A stretch of DNA of 64,000 nucleotides from Ligula intestinalis (Eukaryota > Platyhelminthes > Cestoda > Diphyllobothriidea > Diphyllobothriidae). The position numbers and the translations under genes are program-made. The stretch lies in assembly GCA_036362985.1 (NCBI GenBank), contig JAYGXS010000003.1:2473565-2537564 (forward strand), in the 5' to 3' direction. The notes below the pieces were generated by a model, which was given only the letters and a program-made list of their open reading frames with translations, searched no databases and was not told the origin of the DNA. This document shows positions 63,781 to 64,000 of this stretch, in pieces. How positions within the stretch are numbered: position 1 is the stretch's first letter; each line of letters opens with the position of its first letter.

Positions 63781-64000
63781 TAAAGGAGACATATGGTCGA
63801 ACACCGGAACAAATTTTTTTTTTTTGCCTGAGCTTTTGAGCTCTTGCAAGAGCCCATCGTCAGAGGTGGAGAAACAGCAACAAATGTGGAGCTACTTGGG
63901 ACGTGTGTACAATAACTAAAGTTTTGAACGTGTAGAAAATCAATAATTGTGTGTGCTGCCGACTTGCCACTGAGGGCTGTGCTAACCAGTGCCAGTAGGC
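63781..64000 (-). mobile_element. PLE lineage A' 3' end, running off the window
   Basis: GTACAATAACTAAAGTTTTG, GTAGAAAATCAATAATTGTG and TTGCCACTGAGGGCTG match 56920-57010 and 47650-47735. The coding part would lie beyond 64000. Confidence 0.7.
63833..63863 (-). ncRNA. Hammerhead-like core at window end
   Basis: Minus strand CTGACGATGGGCTC, TTGCAA, GAGCTCAAAAGCTCAGG. GGGCTC/GAGCTC pair as stem II. CTGACGA is intact and CAAAA stands for CGAAA. Confidence 0.42.

Noticed and set aside
1..64000. CRISPR arrays, operons, bacterial promoters, phage or defence genes
   Set aside because: Nothing in the window looks prokaryotic; the repeats are dispersed retroelements and SINEs, not spaced direct repeats.

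Overview
The window reads as non-coding animal nuclear DNA that is saturated with decayed retroelements. No intact host gene, no confident exon series and no genuine tRNA or rRNA gene could be recognised. Three runs of N (8373-8772, 23410-23509, 35654-35753) mark assembly gaps. The mix of several Penelope-like element (PLE) lineages with GIY-YIG endonuclease domains, CR1-like non-LTR retrotransposons, tRNA-related SINEs and a mariner-type remnant resembles the repeat landscape of flatworms (cestode or trematode). That attribution is inference from repeat content, not proof.

Layout. 1-2.8 kb: a ~750 bp sequence duplicated in tandem, with a head-to-head PLE pair inserted in the first copy. 2.8-14.4 kb: two tRNA-related SINE families, several 3' ends of PLEs, and one 374 bp mariner-type element with terminal inverted repeats. 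14.4-17.1 kb: AT-rich, no genes. 17.1-19.2 kb: two PLE fragments around a GC-rich patch. 20.9-22.3 kb: first copy of an unclassified 1.5 kb repeat (R1). 22.6-28.99 kb: a CR1 tail, a gap with a GC-rich open frame, a SINE, and a full-length but decayed CR1-like element (L1, + strand). 30.4-33.8 kb: PLE pieces, then R1 copy 2, which is interrupted by a short PLE with a perfect 12 bp target duplication. 34.0-38.9 kb: PLE pieces, including the only recognisable PLE reverse transcriptase core. 41.5-45.9 kb: the best preserved element, a CR1-like retrotransposon on the minus strand (L2) with one stop in its EN-RT frame. 47.5-58.1 kb: seven more PLE fragments plus a small inverted-repeat element. 60.3-63.0 kb: a third CR1-like element (L3) with a 140 bp tandem repeat in ORF1 and a deleted RT core. 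The window ends inside another PLE 3' end.

How parts relate. CR1-like elements code for an ORF1 protein and an endonuclease-reverse transcriptase (target-primed reverse transcription). PLEs code for an RT fused to a GIY-YIG nuclease. The SINEs carry pol III A/B boxes and no coding capacity. The most coherent signal outside known coding is that PLE ends of different lineages repeatedly carry a short hammerhead-ribozyme-like core (CTGANGA, short hairpin, CGAAA), and that three PLE insertions show inverted terminal repeats, 12 bp target duplications and a 26-39 nt unpaired extension on one side. I found no convincing new biological system. The ribozyme-bearing inverted-repeat PLEs are the part most worth following.
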